Origin: Vibrio kanaloae
GTDB lineage: Bacteria; Pseudomonadota; Gammaproteobacteria; Enterobacterales; Vibrionaceae
Assembly (NCBI RefSeq): GCF_024347535.1
Contig: NZ_AP025497.1
Coordinates: forward strand, 2,666,001-2,730,000
Length of the DNA stretch: 64,000 nt
Direction of reading: 5' to 3'
In this document: positions 27,919 to 37,877 of the stretch, in pieces
Layout of the letters: each line of letters opens with the position of its first letter
Position numbering within the stretch: the first letter of the stretch is position 1
Translations under genes and position numbers: made by a program
Notes under the pieces: generated by a model
Databases searched by the model: none
What the model saw: only the letters and a program-made list of their open reading frames with translations
Told to the model about the DNA's origin: nothing

Positions 27919-29751
27919 TTACTCAACCGTTACCGCTTTCGCAAGGTTACGAGGTTGGTCAACGTCGGTACCCTTGATTAGTGCCACGTGGTAAGACAAC
28001 AACTGCATCGGTACTGTGTAGTAGATAGGTGCTGTTACTTCATTTACGTGAGGCATCTTGATGATCTTCATGTTCTCATCGCTTTCAAAGCCAGCGTCTT
28101 GGTCTGCGAATACATAAAGTAGACCGCCACGAGCACGTACTTCTTCAACGTTCGATTTCAGCTTCTCTAGCAAGTCGTTGCTTGGTGCAATAACGACTAC
28201 AGGCATATCTGCATCGATAAGAGCCAAAGGACCGTGCTTAAGCTCACCAGCAGCGTATGCTTCTGCGTGAATGTAAGAGATCTCTTTCAACTTAAGAGAC
28301 GCTTCCATTGCGATTGGGTAGAACTCGCCACGACCTAGGAACAATGTGTGGTGCTTATCGGCAAAGTCAGGGGCTAGCGCTTCAATTTCTTTATCAAACG
28401 CTAATGCTTTCTCGATATCAGCAGGCAGTTGGTGAAGTGCTTGAACGATTTCCGCTTCTTTCTCTTCATTGATACGACCTTGTAGACGACCAATTGACGT
28501 TACCATCATCAGCATCGCTGCTAGTTGAGTTGTGAAAGCTTTAGTAGAAGCAACACCGATTTCCGTTCCTGCGCGAGTCATGAAGGCAAAATCAGACTCA
28601 CGAACCAGCGAAGAACCTGCAACGTTACAGATGGTCATTGCTGACATGTAACCCTTCTCTTTTGCAAGACGAAGTGCAGCAAGCGTATCCGCCGTTTCAC
28701 CAGACTGAGACAGAGTCACCAATAGGCTGTTCGGACGAACAACGAAATCACGGTAACGGAATTCAGAAGCAATCTCTACATCACAGCTTACGCCCGCTAG
28801 AGATTCAAACCAGTAACGCGCAGCCATGCCTGAGTTATAAGACGTACCACATGCGATGATCTGAACATGTTCAACTTTGCTTAGGATCTCTTCAGCTTTA
28901 ACACCAATTGCGTTAGTGGTAACCGAAGTTTCAGAGATACGACCTTCCATTGTGTTGATCAGCGCGGTTGGCTGTTCGAAGATCTCTTTTTGCATGAAGT
29001 GGCGGTATTGACCTTTATCACCAGCGTCATGTTCAGCGTTTGATTCTACGATTTCACGCTCAACACGCTCGCCCGCAACATCAAATACCGTGACATCACG
29101 ACGAGTAACCTCAGCAACATCACCTTCTTCTAGGTACATGAAACGGCGAGTGACGCTTAGCAGTGCAAGTTGGTCTGATGCTAGGAAGTTCTCACCCACA
29201 CCAAAACCGATGACAATAGGGCTACCAGAACGAGCAACAACGATACGGCTAGGATCTTTACGATCAACCGCTACCGTGCCGTATGCCCCCTCTAACTGCT
29301 TTGCTGTTTTTTGCAACGCTTCAACGAGAGAAGCCGATGTACGAAGTTCCCACTCAACTAGGTGAGCGATAACTTCAGTATCGGTTTGTGAAGTAAATTC
29401 GTAACCACGTTCTTGTAGCATAGCGCGTAGTGCTTGATGGTTTTCAATAATGCCATTGTGCACAACAGCAATATCACCAGACATATGTGGGTGAGCATTC
29501 GCTTCAGATGGTTCACCATGTGTCGCCCAACGTGTATGAGCGATCCCCGTACCACCCGTCACGTGTTGCTCTTCTACTGCATCGGCTAACTCTTGTACTT
29601 TACCAAGGCGGCGTACACGAGTTAAGTTGGATTCATTATCAACCACAGCCACACCCGCGGAGTCATAACCTCGGTATTCTAGGCGACGTAAGCCTTCTAC
29701 TAAAATCTCAGCTACATCACGCTGTGCTACTGCACCAACAATTCCACACAT
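27919..29751 (-). CDS. glmS: Glutamine--fructose-6-phosphate aminotransferase GlmS
   Basis: Makes glucosamine-6-phosphate, the first committed step to amino sugars for peptidoglycan and LPS. Its 610 residues match the usual length. After Met removal, the N-terminal cysteine in [12 protein letters not shown] is the glutaminase nucleophile; [18 protein letters not shown] and HNGIIENH complete that domain (1-240). Two SIS sugar-isomerase domains follow ([41 protein letters not shown]). The invariant tail ends [14 protein letters not shown] start. A DeoR-family regulator lies 101 bp upstream on the same strand. No glmU lies beside it here. Confidence 0.98.
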   Translation of the reverse strand: MCGIVGAVAQRDVAEILVEGLRRLEYRGYDSAGVAVVDNESNLTRVRRLGKVQELADAVEEQHVTGGTGIAHTRWATHGEPSEANAHPHMSGDIAVVHNGIIENHQALRAMLQERGYEFTSQTDTEVIAHLVEWELRTSASLVEALQKTAKQLEGAYGTVAVDRKDPSRIVVARSGSPIVIGFGVGENFLASDQLALLSVTRRFMYLEEGDVAEVTRRDVTVFDVAGERVEREIVESNAEHDAGDKGQYRHFMQKEIFEQPTALINTMEGRISETSVTTNAIGVKAEEILSKVEHVQIIACGTSYNSGMAARYWFESLAGVSCDVEIASEFRYRDFVVRPNSLLVTLSQSGETADTLAALRLAKEKGYMSAMTICNVAGSSLVRESDFAFMTRAGTEIGVASTKAFTTQLAAMLMMVTSIGRLQGRINEEKEAEIVQALHQLPADIEKALAFDKEIEALAPDFADKHHTLFLGRGEFYPIAMEASLKLKEISYIHAEAYAAGELKHGPLALIDADMPVVVIAPSNDLLEKLKSNVEEVRARGGLLYVFADQDAGFESDENMKIIKMPHVNEVTAPIYYTVPMQLLSYHVALIKGTDVDQPRNLAKAVTVE

Positions 29752-29852
29752 ATTTTTACTCCATCAATTTTGTTTTATTCCTATTGGCAGCAAGCAAAGG
29801 CCATATCTTTATTAAGATCAATAATAGGAAGGTAAATACTTAAAATTTGTTT

Positions 29853-30623
29853 TTAAGCTGGATCGGTTAAGATCACTCGAACGTCATGTGATTCAATACA
29901 TGCTTGGGATTCTTCGCCTAAGTCTGTATCGGTAATCAGAATGTCGATGTGTTCCCATGCCAGTTCTAAGTTAGGGATCTTTCGCCCCACTTTTTCCGAC
30001 TCAACCATCACAATAACTTCTCGTGACACTTCAGCCATAACTTTACTCAGGCCAACCAATTCATTGAACGTAGTTGTGCCTCTATCTAGGTCGATACCAT
30101 CAGCCCCGATAAACAGCTGGTCAAAATCGTAAGCTCGAAGTACAGACTCCGCGACTTTTCCTTGGAAAGAGTCCGAATGGGTATCCCAAGTACCACCCGT
30201 CATTAATAATGTCGGTTCACTTTCAAGTTCATTAAGCGCATTAGCAACGTGCAATGAGTTGGTCATCACCACTAAACCACGCTTGCTATTGAGTTGCTGA
30301 ATTAGGGCGCCAGTAGTGCTTCCGCTATCGATAACAATACGGTTATGGTCGCGAATTAAATCTGCAGCGGCTTTTGCTAATAAAACCTTTCGAGTCGAAA
30401 CTTGTTGACCTAGCTCTTCGTTCACAACTTCTTTCGGAAGAGAAATCGCACCACCATAACGGCGTAAAAGCTGACCGTTTTTCTCTAAAGACGCAAGGTC
30501 CTTTCTAATCGTGACTTCTGAGGTTTCAAACTTAGCGGATAATTCATCAACACTAACCTCCCCTTTTTCATTCACTAGGTTAGAAATCGCATGCCTTCTG
30601 AGCTGAGTGTTTCGTTTCGACAT
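29853..30623 (-). CDS. DeoR/GlpR-family transcription regulator beside glmS
   Basis: Sugar-phosphate-responsive repressor of 256 residues. The N-terminal helix-turn-helix is VSVDELSAKFETSEVTIRKDLASLEKNGQLLRRYGGA (about 23-60). The C-terminal sensor domain shows the DSGSTTGALIQQL phosphate loop (about 96-108) and GADGIDLDRGTTTFNE (about 173-188). Its position directly upstream of glmS suggests an amino-sugar phosphate ligand, but this is inferred. A GTTTC/GAAAC palindrome at 30641-30655, 18 bp before its start, is a candidate autoregulatory site. Divergent from pykF, with 429 bp between. Confidence 0.9.
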   Translation of the reverse strand: MSKRNTQLRRHAISNLVNEKGEVSVDELSAKFETSEVTIRKDLASLEKNGQLLRRYGGAISLPKEVVNEELGQQVSTRKVLLAKAAADLIRDHNRIVIDSGSTTGALIQQLNSKRGLVVMTNSLHVANALNELESEPTLLMTGGTWDTHSDSFQGKVAESVLRAYDFDQLFIGADGIDLDRGTTTFNELVGLSKVMAEVSREVIVMVESEKVGRKIPNLELAWEHIDILITDTDLGEESQACIESHDVRVILTDPA

Positions 30624-31052
30624 TAAATAAAAGCCACAAAGTTTCGATATGAAACATATTATAATTACAACGAAACCATTTAGTCCATTTATTTTGATCT
30701 AAAAAATTAATAAATAGAGATAAAACCTTGTCCTAAGACAATTGTTAAGCAGTGATATTGAACTCATTAGGTGGTAGAATCCGCACCCTAAAAGAAAAAA
30801 AATTACAGAACTGACCGTTATTTTTTTGCAACTTACCCCTGATATATTGGCGTAAGTCACAGAAACCCGATGTTGAATCAAAATCTTTTGGTCATAAAAT
30901 GACTAAAATTGATGAAAGACTTACAACTCTGAAGGACATATTGAAAGTCCCGCGCTTTTACTCAACAGGCACAAAATGTTGATGTAGCGGACCAATCTTC
31001 AGAACTTAAATAAATTTCAAATTGTAACAATACTTACCGGAGAGTACCTTCC
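30624..31052. other. Gene-free gap between the DeoR-type gene and pykF
   Basis: This gap holds the GTTTC-gatat-GAAAC palindrome (30641-30655) near the regulator start and an extended -10 for pykF (TGGTAGAAT, 30772-30780). An AT-rich leader of about 265 nt follows, with a small TCAACA/TGTTGA hairpin (30963-30983). I see no convincing gene on either strand. Confidence 0.6.
30772..30780 (+). promoter_or_regulatory. Candidate extended -10 promoter for pykF
   Basis: TGGTAGAAT fits TGnTATAAT with one mismatch and has no good -35. If used, pykF mRNA would carry a leader of roughly 265 nt. Confidence 0.35.
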
Positions 31053-32465
31053 ATGAAAAAGACCAAAATCGTATGTACGATTGGCCCTAAAACTGAATCT
31101 GTAGAGAAGCTAACTGAACTAGTAGATGCTGGCATGAACGTTATGCGTCTTAACTTCTCTCACGGTGATTTCGCAGAGCACGGCACTCGTATCGCGAACT
31201 TCCGCAAAGTAATGGAAAACAAAGGTGAGCAACTTGCTATCCTTCTAGATACTAAAGGTCCAGAAATCCGTACTATCAAACTTGAAGATGGTAACGACGT
31301 AGATCTAGTAGCTGGTCAAGAGTTCACTTTCACAACTGACGCAACAGTTGTTGGTAACAAAGACGTAGTAGCAGTAACTTACCTAGGTTTCGCTAAGGAC
31401 CTAACAGCGGGTAACACTATCCTTGTTGATGACGGCCTAATCGAAATGGAAGTTATCGCAACAACAGAAACTGAAGTTAAGTGTAAAGTTCTTAACAACG
31501 GTGCTCTAGGCGAAAACAAAGGTGTTAACCTTCCTGGCGTTTCTGTTCAACTTCCAGCTCTTTCTGAGAAAGACAAAGCTGACCTTAAGTTTGGTTGTGA
31601 GCAAGGCGTAGATTTCGTTGCTGCTTCTTTCATCCGTAAAGAAGAAGACGTTAAAGAAATCCGTGAGCTTCTAAACGCTAACGGCGGCGAGAACATCCAC
31701 ATCATTTCTAAGATTGAAAACCAAGAAGGTGTAGATAACTTCGATTCAATCCTTGAAGCTTCTGACGGCATCATGGTTGCTCGTGGTGACCTAGGTGTTG
31801 AAATCCCAGCTGAAGAAGTAATCTTCGCTCAGAAGATGATGATCGAGAAGTGTAACCGTGCACGTAAGATGGTTATCACTGCAACTCAAATGCTTGACTC
31901 TATGATCAGCAACCCACGTCCAACTCGTGCTGAAGCGGGTGACGTTGCGAACGCAATCATGGATGGTACTGATGCAGTAATGCTTTCTGGTGAAACTGCT
32001 AAAGGTAAGTACCCAGTTGAAGCTGTTACTATCATGGCTCAAATCGCGAACCGTACTGATTCAGCTCTTAAAGCTGAGCTAGGTTCTCGTCTAGACAGCC
32101 CACGTCTACGCATCACTGAAGCAGTATGTAAAGGCGCTGTAGACACAGCAGAGAAGCTAGCTGCTCCTCTAATCGTTGTTGCAACTGAAGGCGGTAAGTC
32201 TGCACGTTCAGTACGTAAGTACTTCCCAACTGCAAACATCCTTGCTCTAACAACTAACGAAAAGACAGCTGCACAGCTAGTTCTTACTAAAGGTGTTAAG
32301 CCAGTTCTTGTTGACTCTATCGAGAACACAGACGCGTTTTACATCAACGGTAAAGAAATCGCTCTACAATCTGGCCTAGGTAACAAAGGCGACATCGTAG
32401 TGATGGTTTCTGGTGCTCTAGTCGCTTCTGGCACTACAAACACAGCATCTGTTCACGTTCTATAA
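31053..32465 (+). CDS. pykF: Pyruvate kinase I PykF
   Basis: Glycolytic enzyme converting phosphoenolpyruvate and ADP to pyruvate and ATP. It has 470 residues, the normal length for the fructose-1,6-bisphosphate-activated type. The start is [20 protein letters not shown]. The catalytic metal/PEP loop is [18 protein letters not shown], with the lysine in [10 protein letters not shown] just before it. The C-terminal allosteric domain ends in [19 protein letters not shown]. Codon use is extremely biased, as expected for one of the most highly expressed genes. GGAG lies 10 nt before the ATG. A strong terminator follows. Confidence 0.97.
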   Translation: MKKTKIVCTIGPKTESVEKLTELVDAGMNVMRLNFSHGDFAEHGTRIANFRKVMENKGEQLAILLDTKGPEIRTIKLEDGNDVDLVAGQEFTFTTDATVVGNKDVVAVTYLGFAKDLTAGNTILVDDGLIEMEVIATTETEVKCKVLNNGALGENKGVNLPGVSVQLPALSEKDKADLKFGCEQGVDFVAASFIRKEEDVKEIRELLNANGGENIHIISKIENQEGVDNFDSILEASDGIMVARGDLGVEIPAEEVIFAQKMMIEKCNRARKMVITATQMLDSMISNPRPTRAEAGDVANAIMDGTDAVMLSGETAKGKYPVEAVTIMAQIANRTDSALKAELGSRLDSPRLRITEAVCKGAVDTAEKLAAPLIVVATEGGKSARSVRKYFPTANILALTTNEKTAAQLVLTKGVKPVLVDSIENTDAFYINGKEIALQSGLGNKGDIVVMVSGALVASGTTNTASVHVL

Positions 32466-32490
32466 GAATGAACCGATTCGCATAAAATAT

Positions 32491-32520
32491 AAAAACGGAG
32501 CCTGATAGCTCCGTTTTTTT
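32491..32520 (+). terminator. Terminator after pykF
   Basis: AAACGGAGC and GCTCCGTTT pair around CTGATA, followed by T8. Confidence 0.93.
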
Positions 32521-32542
32521 TGCATCCAGCATGACGACTGAA

Positions 32543-32674
32543 CTACCACCCAAAAAACTCTTTATGATGTGTATTGAGCAGCACAACCATAGGTAAAAAG
32601 TACAGTGCACTTAGTTGAAAGCCAAGAATGACTAATGTGCCTATGGTTAACCTCACTAAAAAATCGACAAACAT
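32543..32674 (-). CDS. Small membrane protein of 43 residues
   Basis: A short frame from ATG 32674 to TAG at 32543. It encodes 43 residues starting MFVDFLVRLTIGTLVILGF and ending HHKEFFGW. Residues 6-36 form one strongly hydrophobic stretch, enough for one long or two short membrane helices, with a charged polar tail. AGAGGCG lies about 8 nt before the ATG, a good ribosome site. It lies in the gap between pykF and ilvH and ends just past the pykF terminator. I do not recognise the family. The good start site and the length of the frame in AT-rich DNA favour a real gene, but it could be chance. Confidence 0.55.
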   Translation of the reverse strand: MFVDFLVRLTIGTLVILGFQLSALYFLPMVVLLNTHHKEFFGW

Positions 32675-33140
32675 ACCACGCCTCTTTTAACCAGACAGTA
32701 TGATCCTCAAACTCTTGCTCCAACTCACCTAATTCGAAAGCTACCTTTCAAGCTGTTGATAAATATAGCTAACTAGTTAAACTAAGTTACCGGTGTCGTC
32801 CTCTTACATCTAATAAACACTCTAATTTGTTGCACCATTTAATACGGTGCAATGTGAAGCAAGCTCGTTTCCTTATTTTTCAGTTTAGCTCAAATTATCA
32901 TCAGCATTAGACTTTAGTCTAATCCTACAAAAACCGTAGCATATGGATAAAAACCCTTCCTAATAAAATATTAGGAGGCGCAACTGGCTCTTGCTCTTAC
33001 TTTAGAGCTGCTTAGAAAGGGGCAAGGTACATGGAATAACAGCAGTATCTTGCTTTGTTCAGATAGAAAAGTGACAAAGTTGACAAAATAAAAGCCGCTT
33101 AAAAAAGCGGCTTTAACATTATCTCTTAAATAATTCTTGT
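32675..33140. other. Structured gene-free gap upstream of the small membrane ORF
   Basis: This 466-bp gap holds several strong inverted repeats but no protein frame. They are TTGCACC-N9-GGTGCAA (32830-32852), the palindrome ATTAGACT-tt-AGTCTAAT (32906-32923), and a 10-bp hairpin with one G-U closing on AAA (32956-32978). GCTCT/AGAGC and CTTGC/GCAAG pairings follow (about 32990-33035), then the ilvH terminator. It may contain operators, the promoter of the 43-residue ORF or a small RNA. Confidence 0.5.
33091..33114 (-). terminator. Terminator after ilvH
   Basis: AAAGCCGCTT and AAGCGGCTTT form a 10-bp stem with an A4/T4 loop; on the minus strand TATTTTG follows. Confidence 0.85.
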
Positions 33141-33635
33141 TTATGCTTTTAACGCTCGTTCACCACGTGCGATGCCAACAACCCCACTGCGAGCCACTTC
33201 AAGTACTTCCGTTACTTCAGACAACGCCTGAATGAAAGCATCCAGCTTCTCACTGGTACCGGCCATTTGCACCGTATACTGCGAAGCCGTCACATCCACA
33301 ATCTGGCCACGGAAAATATCAGCGGTACGCTTCACTTCTGCACGAGCAAAGCCGCTCGCACGTACTTTTACCATCAACAGTTCACGTTCAATGTGCTCAA
33401 GTTCAGACACTTCTTGTACTTTAAGTACGTCGATTAGCTTATGCAGCTGTTTCTGAATCTGCTCAAGCTGCATTTCGCTCGAGTTAGTGGTTACGTTCAA
33501 ACGAGACAGCGTCGGATCATCGGTTGGAGATACGTTCAAAGACTCGATGTTGTAGCCACGCTGAGAAAACAAGCCAACCACACGAGAAAGTGCACCGGGT
33601 TGGTTTTCCATTAATAGTGAAAGGATGTGTCTCAT
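33141..33635 (-). CDS. ilvH: Acetolactate synthase small (regulatory) subunit IlvH
   Basis: Regulatory subunit that activates the large subunit and confers valine feedback inhibition. It has 164 residues with an N-terminal ACT domain (MRHILSLLMENQPGALSRVVGLFSQRGYNIESLNV). The C-terminal ALS_ss_C domain contains ELLMVKVRASGFARAEVKRTADIFRG and ends ARSGVVGIARGERALKA. It starts one base after the ilvI stop codon, so the pair is tightly coupled. Its valine-binding region looks complete, so normal feedback control is expected. Confidence 0.96.
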   Translation of the reverse strand: MRHILSLLMENQPGALSRVVGLFSQRGYNIESLNVSPTDDPTLSRLNVTTNSSEMQLEQIQKQLHKLIDVLKVQEVSELEHIERELLMVKVRASGFARAEVKRTADIFRGQIVDVTASQYTVQMAGTSEKLDAFIQALSEVTEVLEVARSGVVGIARGERALKA

Positions 33636-33636
33636 A

Positions 33637-35376
33637 TTATGTTCTCTCCGTTTTGCTTAGCCACATATTATCCATACCCTCGCCTTTGATCTGCATTGGG
33701 TATACGTGCTCGGTGTCATCGACACTGATATCGACAAATACCAAACGGTCTTTCATCGCCAGTGCTTTTTCCAAACCTGATTCCAGTTCATCCGGAGATG
33801 AAATGCGCATACCAACGTGGCCATAAGCCTCAGCGATAGCAGCAAAATCAGGAACAGAGTCCATATATGAGTTAGAGTGACGACCTTGATAAACAATGTC
33901 TTGCCACTGTTTTACCATGCCTAAGAAACGGTTATTAAGATTAATAATCTTAACCGGGATATTGTATTGCAGCGCAGTCGACAGCTCTTGGATGTTCATT
34001 TGAATACTACCGTCACCGGTTACTACAACCACTTCTTCATCTGGCTTCGCAAACTTAACACCCATTCCAGCAGGTAGACCAAAGCCCATCGTGCCTAGGC
34101 CACCCGAGTTAATCCAACGGCGTGGCTTATTGAATGGATAATACAATGCAGCAAACATTTGGTGTTGGCCTACATCAGAAGCAACATACGCATCGCCATT
34201 AGTTACTTTATGCAGTGTTTCAATAACTTGTTGTGGCTTAATGCGCTCAGAAGATTTGTTATACGCTAAGCAATCACGATCTTGCCACTGCTTGATTTCG
34301 CTCCACCAGCTTTCCATCGCTTGCGCGTCGTTGGTTCCGCCTTGCTCAACAAGCAGATTAACCATGCTCTCTAATACTTTCTCTGCTGAACCTACAATCG
34401 GCAGATCCACTTTTACGTTCTTAGAGATAGAAGATGGGTCGATATCAATGTGCATGATCTTCGCATCAGGGCAGTACTTATCTAGGTTATTGGTCGTTCG
34501 ATCATCGAAACGTACGCCAATACCAAAGATCAAGTCGGCATTGTGCATCGCCATATTGGCTTCATACAAACCATGCATGCCCAACATACCCAAAGAGTTC
34601 TTATGAGTGCCAGGGAAAGCGCCAAGCCCCATTAGGGTGCTTACCACAGGTAAATTCAGTGCCTCTGCTAATTTTAACAGCGGCTTATCTGCCTCAGAAA
34701 TAACAGCACCACCACCGACGTAAAGTACCGGTTTTTTCGCTTCAAGAAGTGCCTTTAATGCCTTCTTGATCTGCCCTTTGTGCCCAGTAAGCGTTGGATT
34801 GTACGAACGCATTTTGATGGTTTCTGGGTATTCATAAGGAAGTTTGATTTGTGGATTTAGGATATCTTTTGGCAAATCGATAACCACAGGACCAGGACGT
34901 CCTGTCGTTGAAATATAGAATGCTTTTTTAACGACGTCTGGAATGTCTTCCGCTTTCTTTACTAAAAAGCTGTGTTTAACAATCGGACGGGATACACCCA
35001 CGATGTCACACTCTTGGAAGGCGTCGTTACCAATAAGGTTATTTGGTACGTTACCAGAAATAACGATCATTGGGATTGAGTCCATGTAGGCCGTAGCAAT
35101 ACCAGTAACGGTATTGGTTGCGCCAGGACCAGAACATACAAGTACTACACCGGGTTTACCGGTAGAACGAGTATAACCATCGGCCATATGGGTCGCGGCT
35201 TGTTCGTGTCGTACTAATACGTGTTTAATTTCAGCAGTTTTAGCATGCAGGGCATCATAGATATCAAGTACAGAACCACCTGGGTAACCAAAGATTTGTT
35301 CTACACCCTCTTCAATTAGAGACTGCACCACCATCTCAGCTCCGGATAACATGGCTGTTTCAGGTTTTGTTGTCAT
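33637..35376 (-). CDS. ilvI: Acetolactate synthase large subunit IlvI
   Basis: TPP-dependent catalytic subunit making acetolactate (valine, leucine) or acetohydroxybutyrate (isoleucine). The ATG at 35376 ([20 protein letters not shown]) has GAGGAG 6 nt upstream and gives 579 residues; the frame extends eight residues further without support. The N-terminal TPP glutamate lies in [15 protein letters not shown], the FAD/central domain has the [11 protein letters not shown] segment, and the TPP-binding motif is [18 protein letters not shown]...NN near 440-470. With ilvH it forms ilvIH. The leader is 350-450 nt and carries two palindromes. Confidence 0.95.
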   Translation of the reverse strand: MTTKPETAMLSGAEMVVQSLIEEGVEQIFGYPGGSVLDIYDALHAKTAEIKHVLVRHEQAATHMADGYTRSTGKPGVVLVCSGPGATNTVTGIATAYMDSIPMIVISGNVPNNLIGNDAFQECDIVGVSRPIVKHSFLVKKAEDIPDVVKKAFYISTTGRPGPVVIDLPKDILNPQIKLPYEYPETIKMRSYNPTLTGHKGQIKKALKALLEAKKPVLYVGGGAVISEADKPLLKLAEALNLPVVSTLMGLGAFPGTHKNSLGMLGMHGLYEANMAMHNADLIFGIGVRFDDRTTNNLDKYCPDAKIMHIDIDPSSISKNVKVDLPIVGSAEKVLESMVNLLVEQGGTNDAQAMESWWSEIKQWQDRDCLAYNKSSERIKPQQVIETLHKVTNGDAYVASDVGQHQMFAALYYPFNKPRRWINSGGLGTMGFGLPAGMGVKFAKPDEEVVVVTGDGSIQMNIQELSTALQYNIPVKIINLNNRFLGMVKQWQDIVYQGRHSNSYMDSVPDFAAIAEAYGHVGMRISSPDELESGLEKALAMKDRLVFVDISVDDTEHVYPMQIKGEGMDNMWLSKTERT

Positions 35377-35695
35377 ATTGCTCTCCTCACCAGTTTCCAA
35401 TCACATTTGGTTAACATGTTGGTCTGGTTTTTCATAGTCTAGGGCTTATTCGTAGCCTAATTCGAAATACTTCCACTTTTTCGGCTATGTCTGTCTATCG
35501 TGATAACAACAAACAGTAATACGAAACAACTTTAACGCTTTATTATCATCGGGTCTAACCACTATTATTCGTCAACTGTGCCAAACAACCAACTATTAGC
35601 TGAAAACAACAAATAAAATCCAAACCAAGCTCAACAACCAGTTTAAAACACTTATGGGTAATAAAAAAAAAGCACTTAATATTTAAAAAGATCGC

Positions 35696-35711
35696 TATTT
35701 ATCGATAAATA
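35696..35711. promoter_or_regulatory. 16-bp perfect palindrome upstream of ilvI
   Basis: TATTTATCGATAAATA reads identically on both strands. It lies about 30 bp downstream of the candidate ilvI -10, a repressor-type position. The protein that binds is unknown. Confidence 0.4.
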
Positions 35712-35723
35712 ACAGCCTTATTG

Positions 35724-35745
35724 ATGTGCGCTTTCGCACATTATA
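35724..35745 (-). promoter_or_regulatory. Candidate ilvI promoter with overlapping palindrome
   Basis: A minus-strand TATAAT (35745-35740) is joined directly to the palindrome ATGTGCG-N4-CGCACAT (35724-35741). The half-sites TGTG-N8-CACA resemble a degenerate CRP site. No good -35 is visible. Confidence 0.4.
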
Positions 35746-35761
35746 CAGAGTCTATAGATCC

Positions 35762-35805
35762 AAAAATCCCCCTAAAAATGCAATCAAATTCGTAGGGGGA
35801 TTTTT
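35762..35805 (-). terminator. Terminator after the acyl-CoA synthetase gene
   Basis: AAAAATCCCCCTA and TAGGGGGATTTTT form a 13-bp perfect stem with an 18-nt loop. Confidence 0.85.
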
Positions 35806-35835
35806 AAACAACTGAAAATTTATCTAAGTAGAAAA

Positions 35836-37644
35836 CTACTTATCTTTCGGCTTTTCAGTGTACATTTCTTCGATTTCGTCTTGATACTTATCATTGATAA
35901 CCTTACGACGCAATTTCTGAGTTGGGGTCAGCTCGCCATCATCCATAGAAAACGCTTTTGGCAGTAGTTTGAATTTCTTCACTTGCTCAAACTTAGCCAG
36001 TTCTTGTTGCAGGTCATTCACACGCTTCTCTAGCATCTCGACGATTTGGTGATGCTTAACCAGCTCAACGCGGTCGTGATATTTGATATTAAGCTCTTTG
36101 GCATACTCTTCTAGCGAGTCATAACAAGGCACAATCAATGCAGAAACAAATTTGCGTGTATCAGCAATAACAGCAATCTGTTCGATAAAGTGATCTTTAC
36201 CAATCGCGCCTTCAACCACTTGTGGGGCAATATACTTACCGCCAGAGGTCTTCATCAACTCTTTGATACGATCGGTAATGAACAGGTTACCGTTTTCATC
36301 AAAATGGCCCGCATCACCCGTTTTCAGGAAGCCGTGCTCGTCAAAAGTATTTGCCGTTTCTTCTGGCATTTTATAGTAACCGCGCATCACCATTGGTCCA
36401 CGCACTAAAATCTCGTTCTTAGCACCAATTTTTACTTCTGCGCCCGGCATAGACATACCAATAGAGTCAGGGTTAAAGCAACGATCATCCCAACACGATA
36501 CTGTAGCCGTGGTTTCTGTCATGCCGTAGCCAAGTTTTACGTTGATACCGATAGCATGGAAGAAACGACCAATGGTTTCATCCAGCTTCGCACCGCCACA
36601 TGGCATGAAATTGATGTTGCCACCTAACAATGCACGTAGTTTAGATAGTACAAGCTTATCGGCTAGCGCATGACTCTTCTTAAGAAGCAACGATGGCGTG
36701 CGACCTTCTTGGTGACAAACAGAGAGTTTAGCCCCCATGTTCACCGCCCAAGTAAAGAGCACTTTACGGATAAACGGTGCTTTGGATACCTTCTCGTGAA
36801 TCGCTGAAAAGATCTTCTCGTAGAAGCGAGGAACCGCAGACATAACCGTTGGTTTAACGTCGCTCAACGCATCACGAACTTGCATGGTGTCTTGCAGGTA
36901 ACAGTTGGTTGCGCCTTTATAAAGGACATAAAAAGTCCAAGCGCGCTCAAATACGTGTGATAAAGGTAAGAAACACAATGAGACATCGTCTTTCGTTAAA
37001 CTAAGACGCTCATCGTGGCCTTCTAGTTGGTAGCCAATATTGGTGTAATCAAGCATTACGCCTTTTGGTTGGCCAGTGGTGCCAGAGGTATAAATAAGGG
37101 TCAGTAAGTCGTCCATGCTTGCATCGGCAAGACGAGTATCAAGTTCAGCTTGCTGTGATTCAACACCGCGAGCCATGAACTCTTTCCAAGAGACAGCAAA
37201 GCTGTGGTTTTGAAGGTCGATATTGTCAGACATAGCAACAACGACTTCAAGTTGTTCACATTCATCAAAGAGCTTCACTGCCGCATCAAACTGAACTTGT
37301 TCGCCAACAAATAAGATCTTCACATCCGCATTTTGGATAATGTAAGAAGATTGCGCCGCGGTGTTGGTTGGATAAATCGGAACGGTCACAAGACGGGCTT
37401 GTAAAGAGGCAAAATCTGCCACTGTCCACTGAGGCATATTGTTTGAATAGATACCGATCTTATCTTGAACTCTCAGTCCTTGAGCCAATAGTGCTAATGA
37501 AAGCGTATCGATTTGTTGTCCAAACAGTTCCCAGCTAATACCTTGCCATACATTGTCTACTTTATGCTTCAAAGCTATACGGTTGCCGCCTTGGGCTACT
37601 TGGTCACGCAGTCTTTTTACGATATGAAAATCTAAATTGGCCAT
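35836..37644 (-). CDS. Long-chain fatty acyl-CoA synthetase (AMP-binding)
   Basis: AMP-forming ligase that activates fatty acids with CoA. Its 602 residues resemble the eukaryotic-like FAA1/FadD15 branch rather than E. coli FadD. The phosphate loop [18 protein letters not shown] is at about 183-200. Others are [34 protein letters not shown] (about 370-383), the adenylate motif [21 protein letters not shown] (about 427-447) and the C-terminal lysine region ([15 protein letters not shown]). ATG start. It is monocistronic, between ilvI and leuO. Preferred chain length cannot be read from sequence. Confidence 0.92.
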   Translation of the reverse strand: MANLDFHIVKRLRDQVAQGGNRIALKHKVDNVWQGISWELFGQQIDTLSLALLAQGLRVQDKIGIYSNNMPQWTVADFASLQARLVTVPIYPTNTAAQSSYIIQNADVKILFVGEQVQFDAAVKLFDECEQLEVVVAMSDNIDLQNHSFAVSWKEFMARGVESQQAELDTRLADASMDDLLTLIYTSGTTGQPKGVMLDYTNIGYQLEGHDERLSLTKDDVSLCFLPLSHVFERAWTFYVLYKGATNCYLQDTMQVRDALSDVKPTVMSAVPRFYEKIFSAIHEKVSKAPFIRKVLFTWAVNMGAKLSVCHQEGRTPSLLLKKSHALADKLVLSKLRALLGGNINFMPCGGAKLDETIGRFFHAIGINVKLGYGMTETTATVSCWDDRCFNPDSIGMSMPGAEVKIGAKNEILVRGPMVMRGYYKMPEETANTFDEHGFLKTGDAGHFDENGNLFITDRIKELMKTSGGKYIAPQVVEGAIGKDHFIEQIAVIADTRKFVSALIVPCYDSLEEYAKELNIKYHDRVELVKHHQIVEMLEKRVNDLQQELAKFEQVKKFKLLPKAFSMDDGELTPTQKLRRKVINDKYQDEIEEMYTEKPKDK

Positions 37645-37821
37645 CTCTTTACCTTTGGCTTACACCTGTAAGCTTTTTTGAGCGCACAAGTGTACCTCTG
37701 ATCATGGAAAAGGCAACTGATGAAGCTCAAAGTTATCAGTAATAGTACGTCTCACGCTAAGTTTTCTATCAACATAAGCTCACTGTTAACATAAGCCCTA
37801 TCAACAAAAAATAGTAGGTAC

Positions 37822-37856
37822 AAAAAAGCCCCAAGCCAGACTCCTAGCTTAGGGCT
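37822..37856 (-). terminator. Terminator after leuO
   Basis: On the minus strand AGCCCTAAGC pairs with GCTTGGGGCT (one T-G) around a 10-nt loop, followed by T6. Confidence 0.88.
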
Positions 37857-37877
37857 GATAAATCATAGGCATTAATG

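Larger units (their letters stand above)
35377..35835. other. Gene-free control region upstream of ilvI
   Basis: AT-rich region of 459 bp. It holds a TATAAT for leftward transcription (35745-35740), the palindromes at 35724-35741 and 35696-35711, a run of nine A (35663-35671), and the acyl-CoA synthetase terminator (35762-35805). A 14-codon frame (35417-35374) overlaps the ilvI ATG but has no ribosome site. No branched-chain-rich leader peptide with terminator is visible, so attenuation looks unlikely. Confidence 0.6.

Noticed and set aside
32941..32961. Six-codon plus-strand frame (ATG at 32943) in the ilvH-pykF gap
   Set aside because: Too short and without a ribosome site; it lies at the edge of the 32956-32978 hairpin.
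35374..35417. 14-codon minus-strand frame overlapping the ilvI start
   Set aside because: It ends in the ATGA overlap but has no ribosome site of its own and is not rich in branched-chain codons; the true ilvI site GAGGAG lies inside it.
35696..35711. Match of the 16-bp palindrome to a quorum-sensing LuxR/HapR site
   Set aside because: It is symmetric and AT-rich, but lacks the TTATTGATA half-site; kept only as an unassigned palindrome.
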